From 20CM-2-65-7 sp963830455 (GTDB taxonomy: Bacteria; Gemmatimonadota; Gemmatimonadetes; Gemmatimonadales; GWC2-71-9): a DNA stretch of 64,000 nt. The position numbers and the translations under genes are program-made. The stretch lies in the NCBI GenBank assembly GCA_963830455.1, contig CAWHMT010000006.1:124001-188000 (forward strand). Reading direction: 5' to 3'. Under the pieces are notes generated by a model that did not search any database, had not been told where the DNA came from, and worked only from the letters and a program-made list of their open reading frames with translations. Of this stretch, positions 42,943 to 51,610 are shown piece after piece (within the stretch, counting starts at the first letter, position 1; every line of letters starts with the position of its first letter).

Positions 42943-44331
42943 TTGCCAAACTTCGATGTGGTGATTCTCGGCGGCGGCCCCGCCGGCTACGTCTGCGCGA
43001 TCCGCTGCGCTCAGCTCGGCCTGCAGACGGCGGTGGTCGAGCAGGACAAGCTCGGCGGGGTGTGCGTGAACATCGGCTGCATTCCGACCAAAGCGCTGCT
43101 CCATTCCGCCTACGTCGCGCATCTCCTGAAGGAGTCGAAGGACTTCGGCGTCGAGGCGGGCGAAGTGAAGACGGACTACGGCGTCGCCATGAAGCGCTCG
43201 CGCCGTGTGGCCGATCAGAACTCCAAGGGCGTCGAGTTCCTCATGAAGAAGCACAAGATCACCGTCGTGAGGGGCACGGGCGTCCTGCAGCCCGGGAAGA
43301 AGGTCAAGGTCGGCAGCGACGTTTACGAGGCCAAAAAGGCCGTCGTGATCGCCACCGGCTCTCGCGTGAAGGGCCTTCCCCAGATCGGGCTCGAGATCAA
43401 CAAGACGACCGTGATTTCGTCCGATGAGGCGCTGCTGATGGAGAAGATCCCCGCTACGCTGGCGATCATCGGCGCCGGCGCGGTCGGGATGGAATTCGCC
43501 GATATCTTCAATGCCTTCGGTGTGAAAGTCACGATCATCGAAGCCCTGCCCCGGATTCTTCCCCTCGAGGACGCGGAAGCCTCGGATGCGGTCGGCAAGA
43601 GCTATCGCAAGCGCGGCATCGAAGTGATCGCGGGTGCGAAAGTCACGAAGGCGACCGTCGCCAAGGACAAGGTCACGCTCGACGTCGAGGCCGGCGGGGA
43701 GAAGAAACAGATCGTCGCGGCAGCGGTGTTGATGGCAGCGGGACGCGCCGTGAATATCGAAAACGTGGGACTCAAGGAATGCGGCATCCAGCTGACCGAA
43801 CGGGGCTTCATCAAAGTCGACAAGAACCTGCAGACGAGCACGGCCGGGTACTACGCCATCGGCGACGTCGCCGGGCCGCCCATGCTGGCCCATAAGGGCA
43901 GCCGTGAGGGCGTGACAGTTGCCGAGATCATCGCGGGGCAGAAACCGCATCCGATCAAGTACGACAACGTGCCGAGCGTGACGTACTGCCATCCCGAGGT
44001 CGCGAGCATCGGGCTGACCGAGGATCAGTGCAAGGAAAAGAAGCTCGACTACGTCGCCGGGAAGTTCCCGTTCTCGGCCAGCGGCCGCGCGCGCGGGACT
44101 GGCGAGACCGAAGGCTTCGTGAAGATCCTGCGCGACAAGAAGTACGGCGAGATCCTGGGCGCGCACATCGTCGGCGGGCACGCCTCCGAGATCATTCACG
44201 AGCTGGCGGTCGCGCGCGAGAACGAATACACCGTCGAAGAAGTCGAACTGGCGATTCACGCCCATCCCACCATGTCCGAAGCCATTGCCGAAGCGGCCCT
44301 CGATTCGCTCGGCCGCGCGCTGAATGTGTGA
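42943..44331 (+). CDS. lpdA: Dihydrolipoyl dehydrogenase (E3)
   Basis: 462 aa from a TTG at 42943 (preceded by GGGGACAGG). FAD-binding GGGPAGYVCA is at residue 10, and the redox disulfide is in CVNIGCIPTK near residue 42. NAD binding is GAGAVGMEF near 182, and the C-terminal active site is HAHPTMSE near 444. It reoxidises lipoyl groups of the PDH E2 and of GcvH. Its stop overlaps the GTG of a small membrane protein. Confidence 0.96.
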   Translation: MPNFDVVILGGGPAGYVCAIRCAQLGLQTAVVEQDKLGGVCVNIGCIPTKALLHSAYVAHLLKESKDFGVEAGEVKTDYGVAMKRSRRVADQNSKGVEFLMKKHKITVVRGTGVLQPGKKVKVGSDVYEAKKAVVIATGSRVKGLPQIGLEINKTTVISSDEALLMEKIPATLAIIGAGAVGMEFADIFNAFGVKVTIIEALPRILPLEDAEASDAVGKSYRKRGIEVIAGAKVTKATVAKDKVTLDVEAGGEKKQIVAAAVLMAAGRAVNIENVGLKECGIQLTERGFIKVDKNLQTSTAGYYAIGDVAGPPMLAHKGSREGVTVAEIIAGQKPHPIKYDNVPSVTYCHPEVASIGLTEDQCKEKKLDYVAGKFPFSASGRARGTGETEGFVKILRDKKYGEILGAHIVGGHASEIIHELAVARENEYTVEEVELAIHAHPTMSEAIAEAALDSLGRALNV

Positions 44332-44753
44332 CTGACGAGCACCCGAAGGACCCGCTCGCCCTCGGGTTGGGCTCGCTGGCTGCCGGCGTAGGCTTCGGCG
44401 GCGCCTGCCTCACGGCCGTCCAGATCGCCGCATCAATCGTTCGAGGTGACCTAGCACCGAGCATCTATCGTGATCCGCTCATAGTCGGTTTGTTTGCGGC
44501 GATCGCAGTTGCCGCCGTGTGCGGCTGGTACCGCAGCGCCGCGCTCGAAAACATCTGGCAGCGCGGCGTCATCATCGTGTTGGCCGTCGTCGGCGCGCTG
44601 ATGATCGGATTCCTCGCTGCCCCGCTCGATCGTTTTTTTGGCGTGCTGGGAATGATCGTGTGGCTCGCGATCACCCTCGCGTTCGGGTTCGTCGGCACGC
44701 GGTGGGCGATTAGGGGGAAGGGGGAAGAGGGAAGCGGGACGGGTACTGCATGA
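44328..44753 (+). CDS. Membrane protein of unknown function
   Basis: 141 aa from a GTG that overlaps the lpdA stop (GTGA). Four predicted membrane helices (residues ~13-30, 45-60, 75-95 and 100-120). The C-terminal RGKGEEGSGTGTA is encoded by a GGGGAAG array. No family recognised. It sits between lpdA and lipB in the same operon, overlapping lipB as ATGA. Confidence 0.65.
   Translation: MTDEHPKDPLALGLGSLAAGVGFGGACLTAVQIAASIVRGDLAPSIYRDPLIVGLFAAIAVAAVCGWYRSAALENIWQRGVIIVLAVVGALMIGFLAAPLDRFFGVLGMIVWLAITLAFGFVGTRWAIRGKGEEGSGTGTA
44711..44742. repeat. GGGGAAG array in the membrane-protein tail
   Basis: Units GGGGGAAG, GGGGGAAG, AGGGAAGC and GGGACGGG are read in frame near the 3' end. Confidence 0.7.
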
Positions 44754-45460
44754 GCACGCTCGAGATCGTCGAGGCAGGCCCCGTTCCTTACCAGGAAGCG
44801 CTCGCGTGGCAGCGGGGCCTCGCTGAGGATCGGATCGCCGGTCGACTCGACCACGACGTCCTCCTCCTGCTCGAGCACCCTCCAGTCGTGACGTTAGGTC
44901 GTAATTCACAGGCGGCTCATGTGCTCCGCCCGGCGGGCGTCGACGTGTTCGAGGTCGAGCGCGGCGGTGACGTGACATATCATGGGCCGGGACAGCTCGT
45001 CGGGTACCCGATTCTCGATCTTGGCGCCTACAAGAAGGATCTGCATTGGTATCTGCGCACGCTGGAGCAGGCGCTGATCGAGGCGCTCGCCCTGCTCGAC
45101 ATCGCGGCGGAGCGCAATCCTGGGTTTACGGGCGTTTGGACGCGCGGCCGGAAGATCGCGAGCATCGGGATCCACGTGAAGCAGTGGGTCACTTGGCACG
45201 GCTTCGCGCTCAACGTGGCCACAGATCTCACGGAGTTTGAACGGATCGTACCCTGTGGAATCTCCGATGTCGTCATGACCTCTGTGCAACGGGAGCGGGG
45301 AGCAGGGAGCAGGGAGCAGTTGTGGCAGGAAAGTGTGACTGCGGTGGTGGCTGGATTCCAGAAGGCGTTCGGAGTTTCGATTATTCCGTCCCCTGAAGGG
45401 GCGGCTCGGCCACGGCACGCGTCCTTAAGGACGCCCGTGGTCACCGAGCCGGGGCTTTAG
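44750..45460 (+). CDS. lipB: Octanoyltransferase
   Basis: 236 aa, ATG overlapping the membrane-protein stop. LipB moves octanoate from ACP to lipoyl domains, which LipA then sulfurates. The fold motifs RGGDVTYHGPGQLVGYPI near residue 72 and KIASIGIHVKQWVTWHGFALN near 138 are present. The catalytic Cys is in VPCGISD near 170. A GGGAGCA array inserts RGAGSREQ after that region. The C-terminal ~25 residues and the TAG stop fall in an inverted repeat (45389-45467) and are not typical of the family. Confidence 0.93.
   Translation: MSTLEIVEAGPVPYQEALAWQRGLAEDRIAGRLDHDVLLLLEHPPVVTLGRNSQAAHVLRPAGVDVFEVERGGDVTYHGPGQLVGYPILDLGAYKKDLHWYLRTLEQALIEALALLDIAAERNPGFTGVWTRGRKIASIGIHVKQWVTWHGFALNVATDLTEFERIVPCGISDVVMTSVQRERGAGSREQLWQESVTAVVAGFQKAFGVSIIPSPEGAARPRHASLRTPVVTEPGL
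45291..45320. repeat. GGGAGCA array inside lipB
   Basis: Four units of GGGAGCA or GGGAGCG are read in frame as ERGAGSREQ, in the segment after the catalytic Cys. Confidence 0.75.
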
Positions 45461-45467
45461 CCCACGG
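45389..45467. repeat. Imperfect inverted repeat at the lipB / sulfite-oxidase-like junction
   Basis: The arms GGCTCGGCCACGG and CCGTGGTCACCGAGCC flank a perfect 16-bp core (GCGTCCTTAAGGACGC). Outer parts are CCCTGAAGGGG and GGGGCTTTAGCCC. The TAG of the second outer part is the lipB stop. Confidence 0.85.
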
Positions 45468-45535
45468 ACACAAAACCCCGCGTCCCGCCCGGACAAGTCG
45501 AAACCACCAAATGGCCGGTCCTGCATTACGGCGAT

Positions 45536-46087
45536 GTGCCCACCGTGGACACGTCCAAATGGACGTTCTCGGTTTCCGGTATGGTCGCGCGTCCATTTTC
45601 GCTGACGTGGGACGAGCTCCTGGCCCTGCCCCGCAAGACCGTCCACTGCGATATCCATTGCGTGACGACGTGGAGCCGGCTCGACAACGATTTCGAGGGC
45701 GTGCCGGTCCAGGATCTCCTGAAACGCGCGGGCGTCAAGAAAGAAGCGCAGTACTGTCTCGTAGTCGCCGAGCAGGGATTCACGACCAACCTGCCCCTGT
45801 CCGACCTCGACCGGCCTGAAAACCTGATTGCGTTGAACTGGGCCGGCGAGCCGCTGACCCCCGAGCACGGCTGGCCGGCGCGGCTGCTGGTGCCGCACCT
45901 CTACTTCTGGAAGAGCGCGAAGTGGGTGCGCGGGTTCGAGCTGCTCGACGAGGATCTGCCGGGGTTCTGGGAGCAGAACGGCTACCACATGCGCGGCGAT
46001 CCGTGGACCGAGGAGCGCTACGGCGGCCGGGGCCTGACTCAGCACGAGATCAACAAATTCCGCAACGCGAGTAAGAAGCACCTCTAG
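45536..46087 (+). CDS. Sulfite-oxidase-like molybdopterin oxidoreductase, N-terminus unclear
   Basis: 183 aa from the first usable start (GTG 45536). The molybdopterin-binding fold of the SUOX/YedY group is clear: TWDELLALP, DIHCVTTWSRLDN with the Mo-ligating Cys, HLYFWKSAKWVRG and WEQNGYHMRGDPW. In relatives the protein begins with an RPPGQ...KWPVLHYG segment. That segment is present here in the same frame, from 45479 (RVPPGQVETTKWPVLHYGD), but there is no ATG, GTG or TTG upstream of it after the lipB stop. The natural 5' end may have been replaced by the inverted repeat. No signal peptide. Confidence 0.82.
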   Translation: MPTVDTSKWTFSVSGMVARPFSLTWDELLALPRKTVHCDIHCVTTWSRLDNDFEGVPVQDLLKRAGVKKEAQYCLVVAEQGFTTNLPLSDLDRPENLIALNWAGEPLTPEHGWPARLLVPHLYFWKSAKWVRGFELLDEDLPGFWEQNGYHMRGDPWTEERYGGRGLTQHEINKFRNASKKHL

Positions 46088-46686
46088 GCCAGCAGGGCCT
46101 CCACTTCATGAGCCGCTTCCTGCTGGTAGCGGCTCTCTTCATTCAATTCCTGCGCCAGCCGGCCGAGACTTTCGCCGACGCCCTCCCCCTGCGCGGCCTG
46201 CCAACGGCTGAGTGCCGCGCTCGCATCCTGCAACCGCTGCGTCAGCATATCCCGGCCGCGCCGGCAGCGATCGAACGCATCATGCCAGCGAGGCGACTGG
46301 TCGGTGTTTGGATGGGCTTCGAAGGCTTCGACGTGGAGCTGGAGCGCAGAAAGCTGTCGGGCCGCCTCGCACGCCGCTGACACCAGCGGACCGGCCTGCG
46401 CCGCCGCCGGAACCGCGCGCGCGCGCAGCAGTAAGTCGTTCAGCAGCCCGCGTGCCTGACCGTCCGGTAGCTGCGCCAGAACCTGTTGCGCCATGCTGTG
46501 CCATTCCGGCAAGCGGCGAGCCGCGGCAGCCGCGACCGCTAGTGCGGCGGCGAAAATCGGAGTCGTGACGAACAGAACCGGCGTGCCGGCCAGGAATCCA
46601 GCGGCGGTCCCGCCGATCATCACCGCGCCGAGCAGCGGCAGGATGTCGGCGGGAACGGGCGCGCGCAACGCGGTTACCGCGATCAC
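46084..46686 (-). CDS. Hypothetical membrane-anchored protein
   Basis: 200 aa from a GTG that overlaps the stop of the next gene upstream (GTGA). Two hydrophobic segments occur at residues ~15-35 and 40-58, followed by a long soluble helical domain with several Arg/Gln-rich stretches. No family recognised. The 3' end is convergent with the sulfite-oxidase-like gene (4-nt overlap). It is probably co-expressed with the TPR-like gene. Confidence 0.55.
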   Translation of the reverse strand: MIAVTALRAPVPADILPLLGAVMIGGTAAGFLAGTPVLFVTTPIFAAALAVAAAAARRLPEWHSMAQQVLAQLPDGQARGLLNDLLLRARAVPAAAQAGPLVSAACEAARQLSALQLHVEAFEAHPNTDQSPRWHDAFDRCRRGRDMLTQRLQDASAALSRWQAAQGEGVGESLGRLAQELNEESRYQQEAAHEVEALLA

Positions 46687-47276
46687 CTCGCCCCTCCCAG
46701 GCGCGCGAGCGTTTCGCGCGCGCTTTGGGTCCAGCCGTCATTCTCGTGGTAATAAGAGAGAAAGGCCGTGAGGTTCCTGCGAGCCAGGTCGGGCTGGCCC
46801 AATGCAAACTCCGACATCCCGGCGTGGTAGAGGGCCATGTAGTGATTGGGCCAGTACTCGATCACGAGCTCCATGATCGGTCCGGCGGACCGGTCGTCGC
46901 CCGCGTCCGCAACGGGATGGGCGACGTTGAACACGATGCCGACAGCACCGTAGCGCTGATCAGCGGGCAGCCCATCGATTACGCGCCGCGCTTCACCGAT
47001 CTTGCCGCCGAGGGCATAGCACGCGGCGCTGTAGCCTTGCCCTTCGAGGGTCGTCGGGGCCGGATGGCCACGTTGCGCAAGCTCCACCTCGACGGCATTG
47101 CAGAACGGCTTCATGGCGGCGAACCATTCCTGAGCTGATCCATCAAAGCTCCCCCCCGCTGGTTGGGGGGCCGGTGCGCTAGTCCGCAGCGGGGTCGCGC
47201 GGGCATAATGGCGCAGCACGATGACCCCGCAGATCGCGAGGTAACCGAAGCCGGCGAGATAGAGGGTTTTGCGCAT
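46683..47276 (-). CDS. Membrane-anchored TPR-like protein
   Basis: 197 aa from ATG 47276, chosen because a TATTAT hexamer lies 8 nt upstream. One N-terminal membrane helix (TLYLAGFGYLAICGVIVL) is followed by a Pro/Gly-rich linker with a C7 run, then helices that resemble tetratricopeptide repeats (GYSAACYALGGKIGEARRVI, ALYHAGMSEFALGQPDLARR). It probably faces the periplasm. Overlaps the next gene as GTGA. Confidence 0.6.
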   Translation of the reverse strand: MRKTLYLAGFGYLAICGVIVLRHYARATPLRTSAPAPQPAGGSFDGSAQEWFAAMKPFCNAVEVELAQRGHPAPTTLEGQGYSAACYALGGKIGEARRVIDGLPADQRYGAVGIVFNVAHPVADAGDDRSAGPIMELVIEYWPNHYMALYHAGMSEFALGQPDLARRNLTAFLSYYHENDGWTQSARETLARLGGAR

Positions 47277-47284
47277 GGTGTTCA

Positions 47285-47290
47285 ATAATA
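47285..47290 (-). promoter_or_regulatory. -10 hexamer TATTAT for the TPR-like gene
   Basis: TATTAT on the minus strand ends 8 nt before ATG 47276. It is among the best -10 matches in the window. Confidence 0.5.
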
Positions 47291-47321
47291 GGACGACGCA
47301 GGGGCACCGCTGTGCACAGGG

Positions 47322-48662
47322 TCACATAGGCGCGTTTCCCAGCAGCCCGAAGAAGATGCGAAATACCTCGATTCCATCCCACAGCTGCTTCAGGTCGAGT
47401 TTCTCATTCGGCGCGTGGAGACGATCATCCGGCAGGCCGATCCCGGTAAGAATCACGGGCGCCCCCGCCGAGGCGAGCGCCGGGACCACGGGAATGGATC
47501 CGCCGGCACGCGCGCGCACCGCGCCGCGGCCGGTGACCTGCTGAAACGCCTGATCGAGCAGCTTGAAGGCCGGATGATCCACCTTGATCTGCGCGGGATC
47601 GGCACCGTGCAGGAAACGGACGGTCGCCGTCACGTGTTTCGGCGCGAGCTTCTTGACCGCGGCGGCGAGCTGCCGCTCCGCGGTCTTGAGCGTCTGGTTG
47701 GGCACGAGCCGCATGCTGACCTTCGCCGTCGCCGCCGCGGGAATCACCGTCTTGGCGCCTTCCCCGGTGAACCCGCCCAGAATGCCGTGGATCTCGAACG
47801 TGGGCAGTGCCCACAGACGCTCGTGCACCGAGTACTTCTTGATCCCGACCAGCCCTTTGCCCTGCACGCGTTTCTCGAGAAAAGCCTTCTCACTGAACGG
47901 CAGTTTTTTCCAGGCGGCGAGCTCGGCCTTGGACGGGCGCTTCACGGCCTTATAAAAGCCTGGAATGTTGATCCAGCCGTCCTCTCCCTTCAGACGTGTA
48001 AGCAACCGGGCCAGCTCATCGTGCGCGTTCGGCGCCGCGCCGCCGTACTCCCCCGAGTGCAGGTCGGTCTTCGATGTCCGCACCGTGATCTCGGCGTAGG
48101 CGAGGCCGCGCAGTGTCGTATAGACGGCGGGCCAGCCCGGCGCGACGTACGACATGTCCGCCACGAGCACGGCGTCGGCACGAACCCGCTGCGGCTCGCG
48201 CTTGAGCAAGTCGAACAGCACCTGGGACCCGTGCTCTTCTTGCCCTTCGATGAGAAACCGGAAATTGACCGCGGGCCGACCGCCCGCCCCGGCCTCCGCG
48301 GCTTTGAGCAGGCAAAACACCTGGCCCTTATCGTCGGCGGCGCCGCGCGCATACAGCCGGCCATCGCGCACTGTGGGCTCGAACGGCGGCGTCGTCCACT
48401 CGGCGAGCGGATCGGGCGGCTGGACATCGTAATGCCCGTAAATCAGCAGCGTCGGCGCGCCGGGAACCTGCGGTCCCCTGCCCCACACCACGGGATGCGT
48501 CTCACTGCCGAGGAACGTGACTTCGTCACATCCGAGGCGTCGCAGCTCGGCGCCGACCCAATTCGCGGCCGCGCGGCAATCGTTGTTGTGAACCGGAAGT
48601 GTCGAGACGGAAGGAATCCGCAGGAACTCGTTCAGCTCGGCGAGGAGTGCGTCGCGATTCAT
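47322..48662 (-). CDS. M20 family dipeptidase / metallopeptidase
   Basis: 446 aa. The zinc motifs are YGHYDVQPPDP near residue 76 and RGAADDKGQ near 107, followed by the catalytic EGQEEHGS near 140 and VADMSY. A dimerisation (lid) domain lies in the middle. This is the layout of the M20 group that includes carnosinase-like and cytosolic non-specific dipeptidases. No signal peptide, so cytosolic hydrolysis of imported di- and tripeptides is likely, consistent with the Dpp and POT uptake genes. Confidence 0.9.
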   Translation of the reverse strand: MNRDALLAELNEFLRIPSVSTLPVHNNDCRAAANWVGAELRRLGCDEVTFLGSETHPVVWGRGPQVPGAPTLLIYGHYDVQPPDPLAEWTTPPFEPTVRDGRLYARGAADDKGQVFCLLKAAEAGAGGRPAVNFRFLIEGQEEHGSQVLFDLLKREPQRVRADAVLVADMSYVAPGWPAVYTTLRGLAYAEITVRTSKTDLHSGEYGGAAPNAHDELARLLTRLKGEDGWINIPGFYKAVKRPSKAELAAWKKLPFSEKAFLEKRVQGKGLVGIKKYSVHERLWALPTFEIHGILGGFTGEGAKTVIPAAATAKVSMRLVPNQTLKTAERQLAAAVKKLAPKHVTATVRFLHGADPAQIKVDHPAFKLLDQAFQQVTGRGAVRARAGGSIPVVPALASAGAPVILTGIGLPDDRLHAPNEKLDLKQLWDGIEVFRIFFGLLGNAPM

Positions 48663-48671
48663 GGCGGCAGA

Positions 48672-48677
48672 AATGTA
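48672..48677 (-). promoter_or_regulatory. -10 hexamer TACATT for the M20 gene
   Basis: TACATT on the minus strand ends 9 nt before ATG 48662, in the short divergent region with the TPR gene. Confidence 0.4.
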
Positions 48678-48716
48678 GATACGACCGTCGCCGCTAGCCA
48701 GCGACAGACACCGGGG

Positions 48717-48722
48717 TAGATT
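48717..48722 (+). promoter_or_regulatory. -10 hexamer TAGATT for the TPR gene
   Basis: TAGATT ends exactly 8 nt before ATG 48731, as at 28591 and 33275. Confidence 0.5.
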
Positions 48723-48730
48723 CTAGCGCC

Positions 48731-49855
48731 ATGCGTACGACCGCATCCTACGACTTGTTCCCCGACGCGCGTAGCGAGCGGGCGCTGGCGCGCGCGCGCT
48801 GGCTCGCGCGCGAGGGACGAGTGCGGGACGCGCAGTCCGCGTACGACGAGCTGCTCGCGACCAAGCCCGAGCTGAAAGCGTGCTGGGCGGAATACTTCGA
48901 GCTGCTGCGCGCGAGCGGCCAAGCCGCTGAGGCCCTGCAGCTCGCCGATCGCGCGCGCGCCACGTTCGGGGAGACGGGCTTCACGTTCACGCTGCGTGGC
49001 GCCGCGCTCACCGAGCTGGGTCGCTATCCCGAAGCGCTCACCGAGCTGGAGCGGGCGGTCGAGGCGGATCCCGACCTGGGACTGGTGTGGCACGAGCTGG
49101 GCTACGCCGCATACAAGCTGGGCGACCGCAATCGGGCGCTGCTCGCCCTCGACCGCGCCTTCGCGCTCGAGCCGCATACCGACACCCTCAAACTGCGCGG
49201 GCAGATCTTGCGGGAAGCGGGACGCTATCAGGCGGCCGAGGTCGCCTTCGAGGGCGCCGCGCAGGCGGCCGAGCACGCCGAGCAGCGCGCCGACGCCGAG
49301 CGCGAGATCGCGACGACGCGCCGGTACGGCTTCTACGCCCCCCGCCGCCCGGAGGACCTGACGCCCGTCGAGCGCTGGTTCGCCGATACGGGATCCGTGG
49401 TGCTGGCGTCGACGCCCGGACCCGTGGCGCCCAGCGATGAGACGCTCGTCGCCACGTTCGCGGAGGTGGCGGCGAGCGGCGGCTGGCAGTTCGGACAGCT
49501 CATTCTGCTGGGCCCGGAGTTCCCGGCGTGCAACGACTTGGCCGAGCGCCTCGGCGCCCCACTCGTCACGCCTGCCGCGCTCGATCCCGCGGTCTGCCCC
49601 CTGATCGTCGGCCTGCGGCCGCTGTCGGCGGACCGGACCTGGAACGGCATCGTCGCCAAGCTCCTGAGCCAGTCGATCGGACTGGTGTTCGCGCTCGAGC
49701 ATCCGGCCGATGCGCACGGCGTGACCACGGACGTGATCGGCGTGCTGACGGATGCGGGACAACGCCGCGAGCGCGCGCCGAATCCCGCGCAGGCCCTCGC
49801 CGACGCTCAACACTCGGGCGCGCGCCTGGCAGCTCGTCGCCTCCGGCCCTCCTGA
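48731..49855 (+). CDS. Tetratricopeptide-repeat protein
   Basis: 374 aa. Residues ~15-190 hold about five TPR-like helix pairs (DAQSAYDELLATKPE, RYPEALTELERAVEADPD, NRALLALDRAFALEPH). The C-terminal ~180 residues form a separate alpha/beta domain (LTPVERWFADTGSVVLAS) that I do not recognise. No signal peptide. The gene ends 53 nt before gdhA and may be co-transcribed with it. Confidence 0.75.
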   Translation: MRTTASYDLFPDARSERALARARWLAREGRVRDAQSAYDELLATKPELKACWAEYFELLRASGQAAEALQLADRARATFGETGFTFTLRGAALTELGRYPEALTELERAVEADPDLGLVWHELGYAAYKLGDRNRALLALDRAFALEPHTDTLKLRGQILREAGRYQAAEVAFEGAAQAAEHAEQRADAEREIATTRRYGFYAPRRPEDLTPVERWFADTGSVVLASTPGPVAPSDETLVATFAEVAASGGWQFGQLILLGPEFPACNDLAERLGAPLVTPAALDPAVCPLIVGLRPLSADRTWNGIVAKLLSQSIGLVFALEHPADAHGVTTDVIGVLTDAGQRRERAPNPAQALADAQHSGARLAARRLRPS

Positions 49856-49908
49856 GGCCGTCGCCTGTGGGGACCCCGCAACAACCGCCGCGTTCCAGTC
49901 GTGCGCCG

Positions 49909-51144
49909 ATGTCCGGCCGCGCGATCGTGCAGAGCCAGTTCGATCGCGCCGCCGACCTCATCAATCTCGAAGCCTACATGCGGAAGATCCTGTGCTCCCC
50001 GTTCCGCGAGGTGCAGGTCGAGGTTCCCGTGCGCATGGACGATGGCCGGATCGAGGTCTTCACCGGGTATCGCATCCAGCACAACGGCGCGCGCGGGCCG
50101 TGCAAAGGCGGGATCCGCTATCACCCGGAAGCCGATCACGACGAAGTGCTCGGCCTGGCGACGATCATGACGTGGAAGACGGCCCTGATGGATATTCCGT
50201 TCGGCGGCGCGAAAGGCGGCGTGACCGTCGACCCGAAGAAGCTCTCGAAGCTCGAGCTGGAGCGATTGACCAGGCGCTTCACGCAGCGCATCGCGATCGT
50301 GCTGGGTCCGTATCGCGACATTCCCGCCCCTGACGTCAACACCAATGCTCAGGTCATGGCGTGGATTTTGGACGAGTACTCGAGTCGCCAGGGGTACAGC
50401 CCCGCCGTCGTGACCGGGAAACCGGTTGCGTTGGGTGGGTCGCTCGGTCGCGAAGAAGCCACCGGGCGCGGCGTGATGTACGTGATGCAGGAGTACGCGC
50501 GCGACTTCGGGATCCCGTTGAAGGGCAGCCGCGTCGTGATTCAGGGCTTCGGAAACGTGGGGAGTCACCTCGCGCGCCTGCTCGACAGCGAGTCCGGCGC
50601 TCGGATCCTGGCGGTCAGCGACGTCACCGGGGGTGTCTACAACGACAAGGGCCTCGACATTCCGGCGCTCCTGGCCCACGTCGCGCAGGGCAAGCCCGTA
50701 TCAGAATGGACGGGCGGCAAGCCGATCAAGAATGAAGAGCTGTGGACGATTCCGTGCGAGTGGCTCGTCCCCGCGGCGCTCGGCGGCGTGATCACCAAGG
50801 AAGCCAACGCCACCACCGTCGACTGCAAGGTCGTGGTAGAAGCCGCGAACGAGCCCACGACGCCGACGGCCGATCGCATCCTCGAGGAGCGGGGCATCGC
50901 CGTGATCCCCGATTTCCTCGCCAACGCCGGCGGGGTCACGGTCAGCTACTATGAGTGGGCGCAAAACCTGCAACAGTACCGCTGGACCCATGAGCAGGTG
51001 AATCGGGAGCTCAAGGCGACGATCACGAGGGCATACGTTTCGGTGCGTGATTGGTCGAAGGAGAAGAAGACGACGTTCAGGACCGCAGCGTACGGTATTG
51101 CCCTACAGCGCGTTGCGGATGCTGAGCGCTTGCGCGGGAACTAG
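49909..51144 (+). CDS. gdhA: Glutamate dehydrogenase
   Basis: 411 aa, the size of hexameric class GDH. The catalytic region is KGGIRYHPEADHDEV with the active-site Lys in WKTALMDIPFGGAKGG near residue 95. The Rossmann motif is GFGNVGSHLA near 215. It interconverts glutamate with 2-oxoglutarate and ammonia, here a likely outlet for amino acids from peptides; coenzyme preference cannot be told from sequence alone. I chose ATG 49909, which lies 20 residues before LEAYMRKIL. The TAG stop directly abuts an inverted repeat. Confidence 0.94.
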   Translation: MSGRAIVQSQFDRAADLINLEAYMRKILCSPFREVQVEVPVRMDDGRIEVFTGYRIQHNGARGPCKGGIRYHPEADHDEVLGLATIMTWKTALMDIPFGGAKGGVTVDPKKLSKLELERLTRRFTQRIAIVLGPYRDIPAPDVNTNAQVMAWILDEYSSRQGYSPAVVTGKPVALGGSLGREEATGRGVMYVMQEYARDFGIPLKGSRVVIQGFGNVGSHLARLLDSESGARILAVSDVTGGVYNDKGLDIPALLAHVAQGKPVSEWTGGKPIKNEELWTIPCEWLVPAALGGVITKEANATTVDCKVVVEAANEPTTPTADRILEERGIAVIPDFLANAGGVTVSYYEWAQNLQQYRWTHEQVNRELKATITRAYVSVRDWSKEKKTTFRTAAYGIALQRVADAERLRGN

Positions 51145-51211
51145 ATGGGCGGTCAAACTGCAAAATGCGGCGGCCGGGCGGTCAAAGAGCAACCGCGGCG
51201 GTCAACTAAGC
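51145..51211. repeat. Left inverted repeat of the four-helix-bundle cassette
   Basis: Three GGCGGTCAA units about 20-30 nt apart. The first (51148-51173) matches the complement of 51639-51663 with a single extra A over 25-26 nt. The stop codon of the four-helix-bundle gene lies within the third unit. Confidence 0.9.
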
Positions 51212-51552
51212 GACTTGCATAAGGCCCAGGTGAGCTTGCTCGCCTCGGCACGGGTTTGATCAAGCGCGCGCCATTCTTCCAGCGACAGGTACTCGAGTCT
51301 CTTCGCGACGTGCAACGCGTACGCGACTTCCGATAACGATCCTACGCTGATGTCGAGGTATCGTCGGAACTCCCGCGGACCACGCTTCGCGGATCCTTCG
51401 GCGATGTTGGCCGCAGAACTGAACGCCGCTCGTCGCGCTTGCGAGGTCAGCCCATACAGCTCGTGACGCGGGAAGACCTCGGTCGCCTTGTAGACCGCGA
51501 TGGTGAGGTCATCGCAGGCCTTCCAGGCGTGGAGACGTTCGTAAGGCATCAT
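51202..51552 (-). CDS. Four-helix bundle protein (23S rRNA intervening-sequence / avd-like family)
   Basis: 116 aa, all-helical. It has the family pattern LHAWKACDDLTIAVY, FPRHELYGLTSQARRAAFSSAANIAEGS and FRRYLDISVGSLSEVAYALHVA. These small basic proteins are encoded in intervening sequences of 23S rRNA in some bacteria and as accessory proteins of diversity-generating retroelements. Here no rRNA or reverse transcriptase is nearby. The gene sits alone between inverted repeats. Double ATG at 51552/51549, with a TAGTAT -10 placed 8 nt upstream. Confidence 0.9.
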   Translation of the reverse strand: MMPYERLHAWKACDDLTIAVYKATEVFPRHELYGLTSQARRAAFSSAANIAEGSAKRGPREFRRYLDISVGSLSEVAYALHVAKRLEYLSLEEWRALDQTRAEASKLTWALCKSLS

Positions 51553-51560
51553 GTCGACCT

Positions 51561-51566
51561 ATACTA
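51561..51566 (-). promoter_or_regulatory. -10 hexamer TAGTAT for the four-helix-bundle gene
   Basis: TAGTAT on the minus strand ends 8 nt before ATG 51552. The promoter lies inside the cassette, between the gene and the right repeat. Confidence 0.45.
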
Positions 51567-51610
51567 CCAATTGACTCGGTGAAGCCAGGACCAAATCAAT
51601 GCGCCCAGGA

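Noticed and set aside
51202..51552. Diversity-generating retroelement suggested by the avd-like protein
   Set aside because: No reverse transcriptase, template repeat or variable repeat was found near it.
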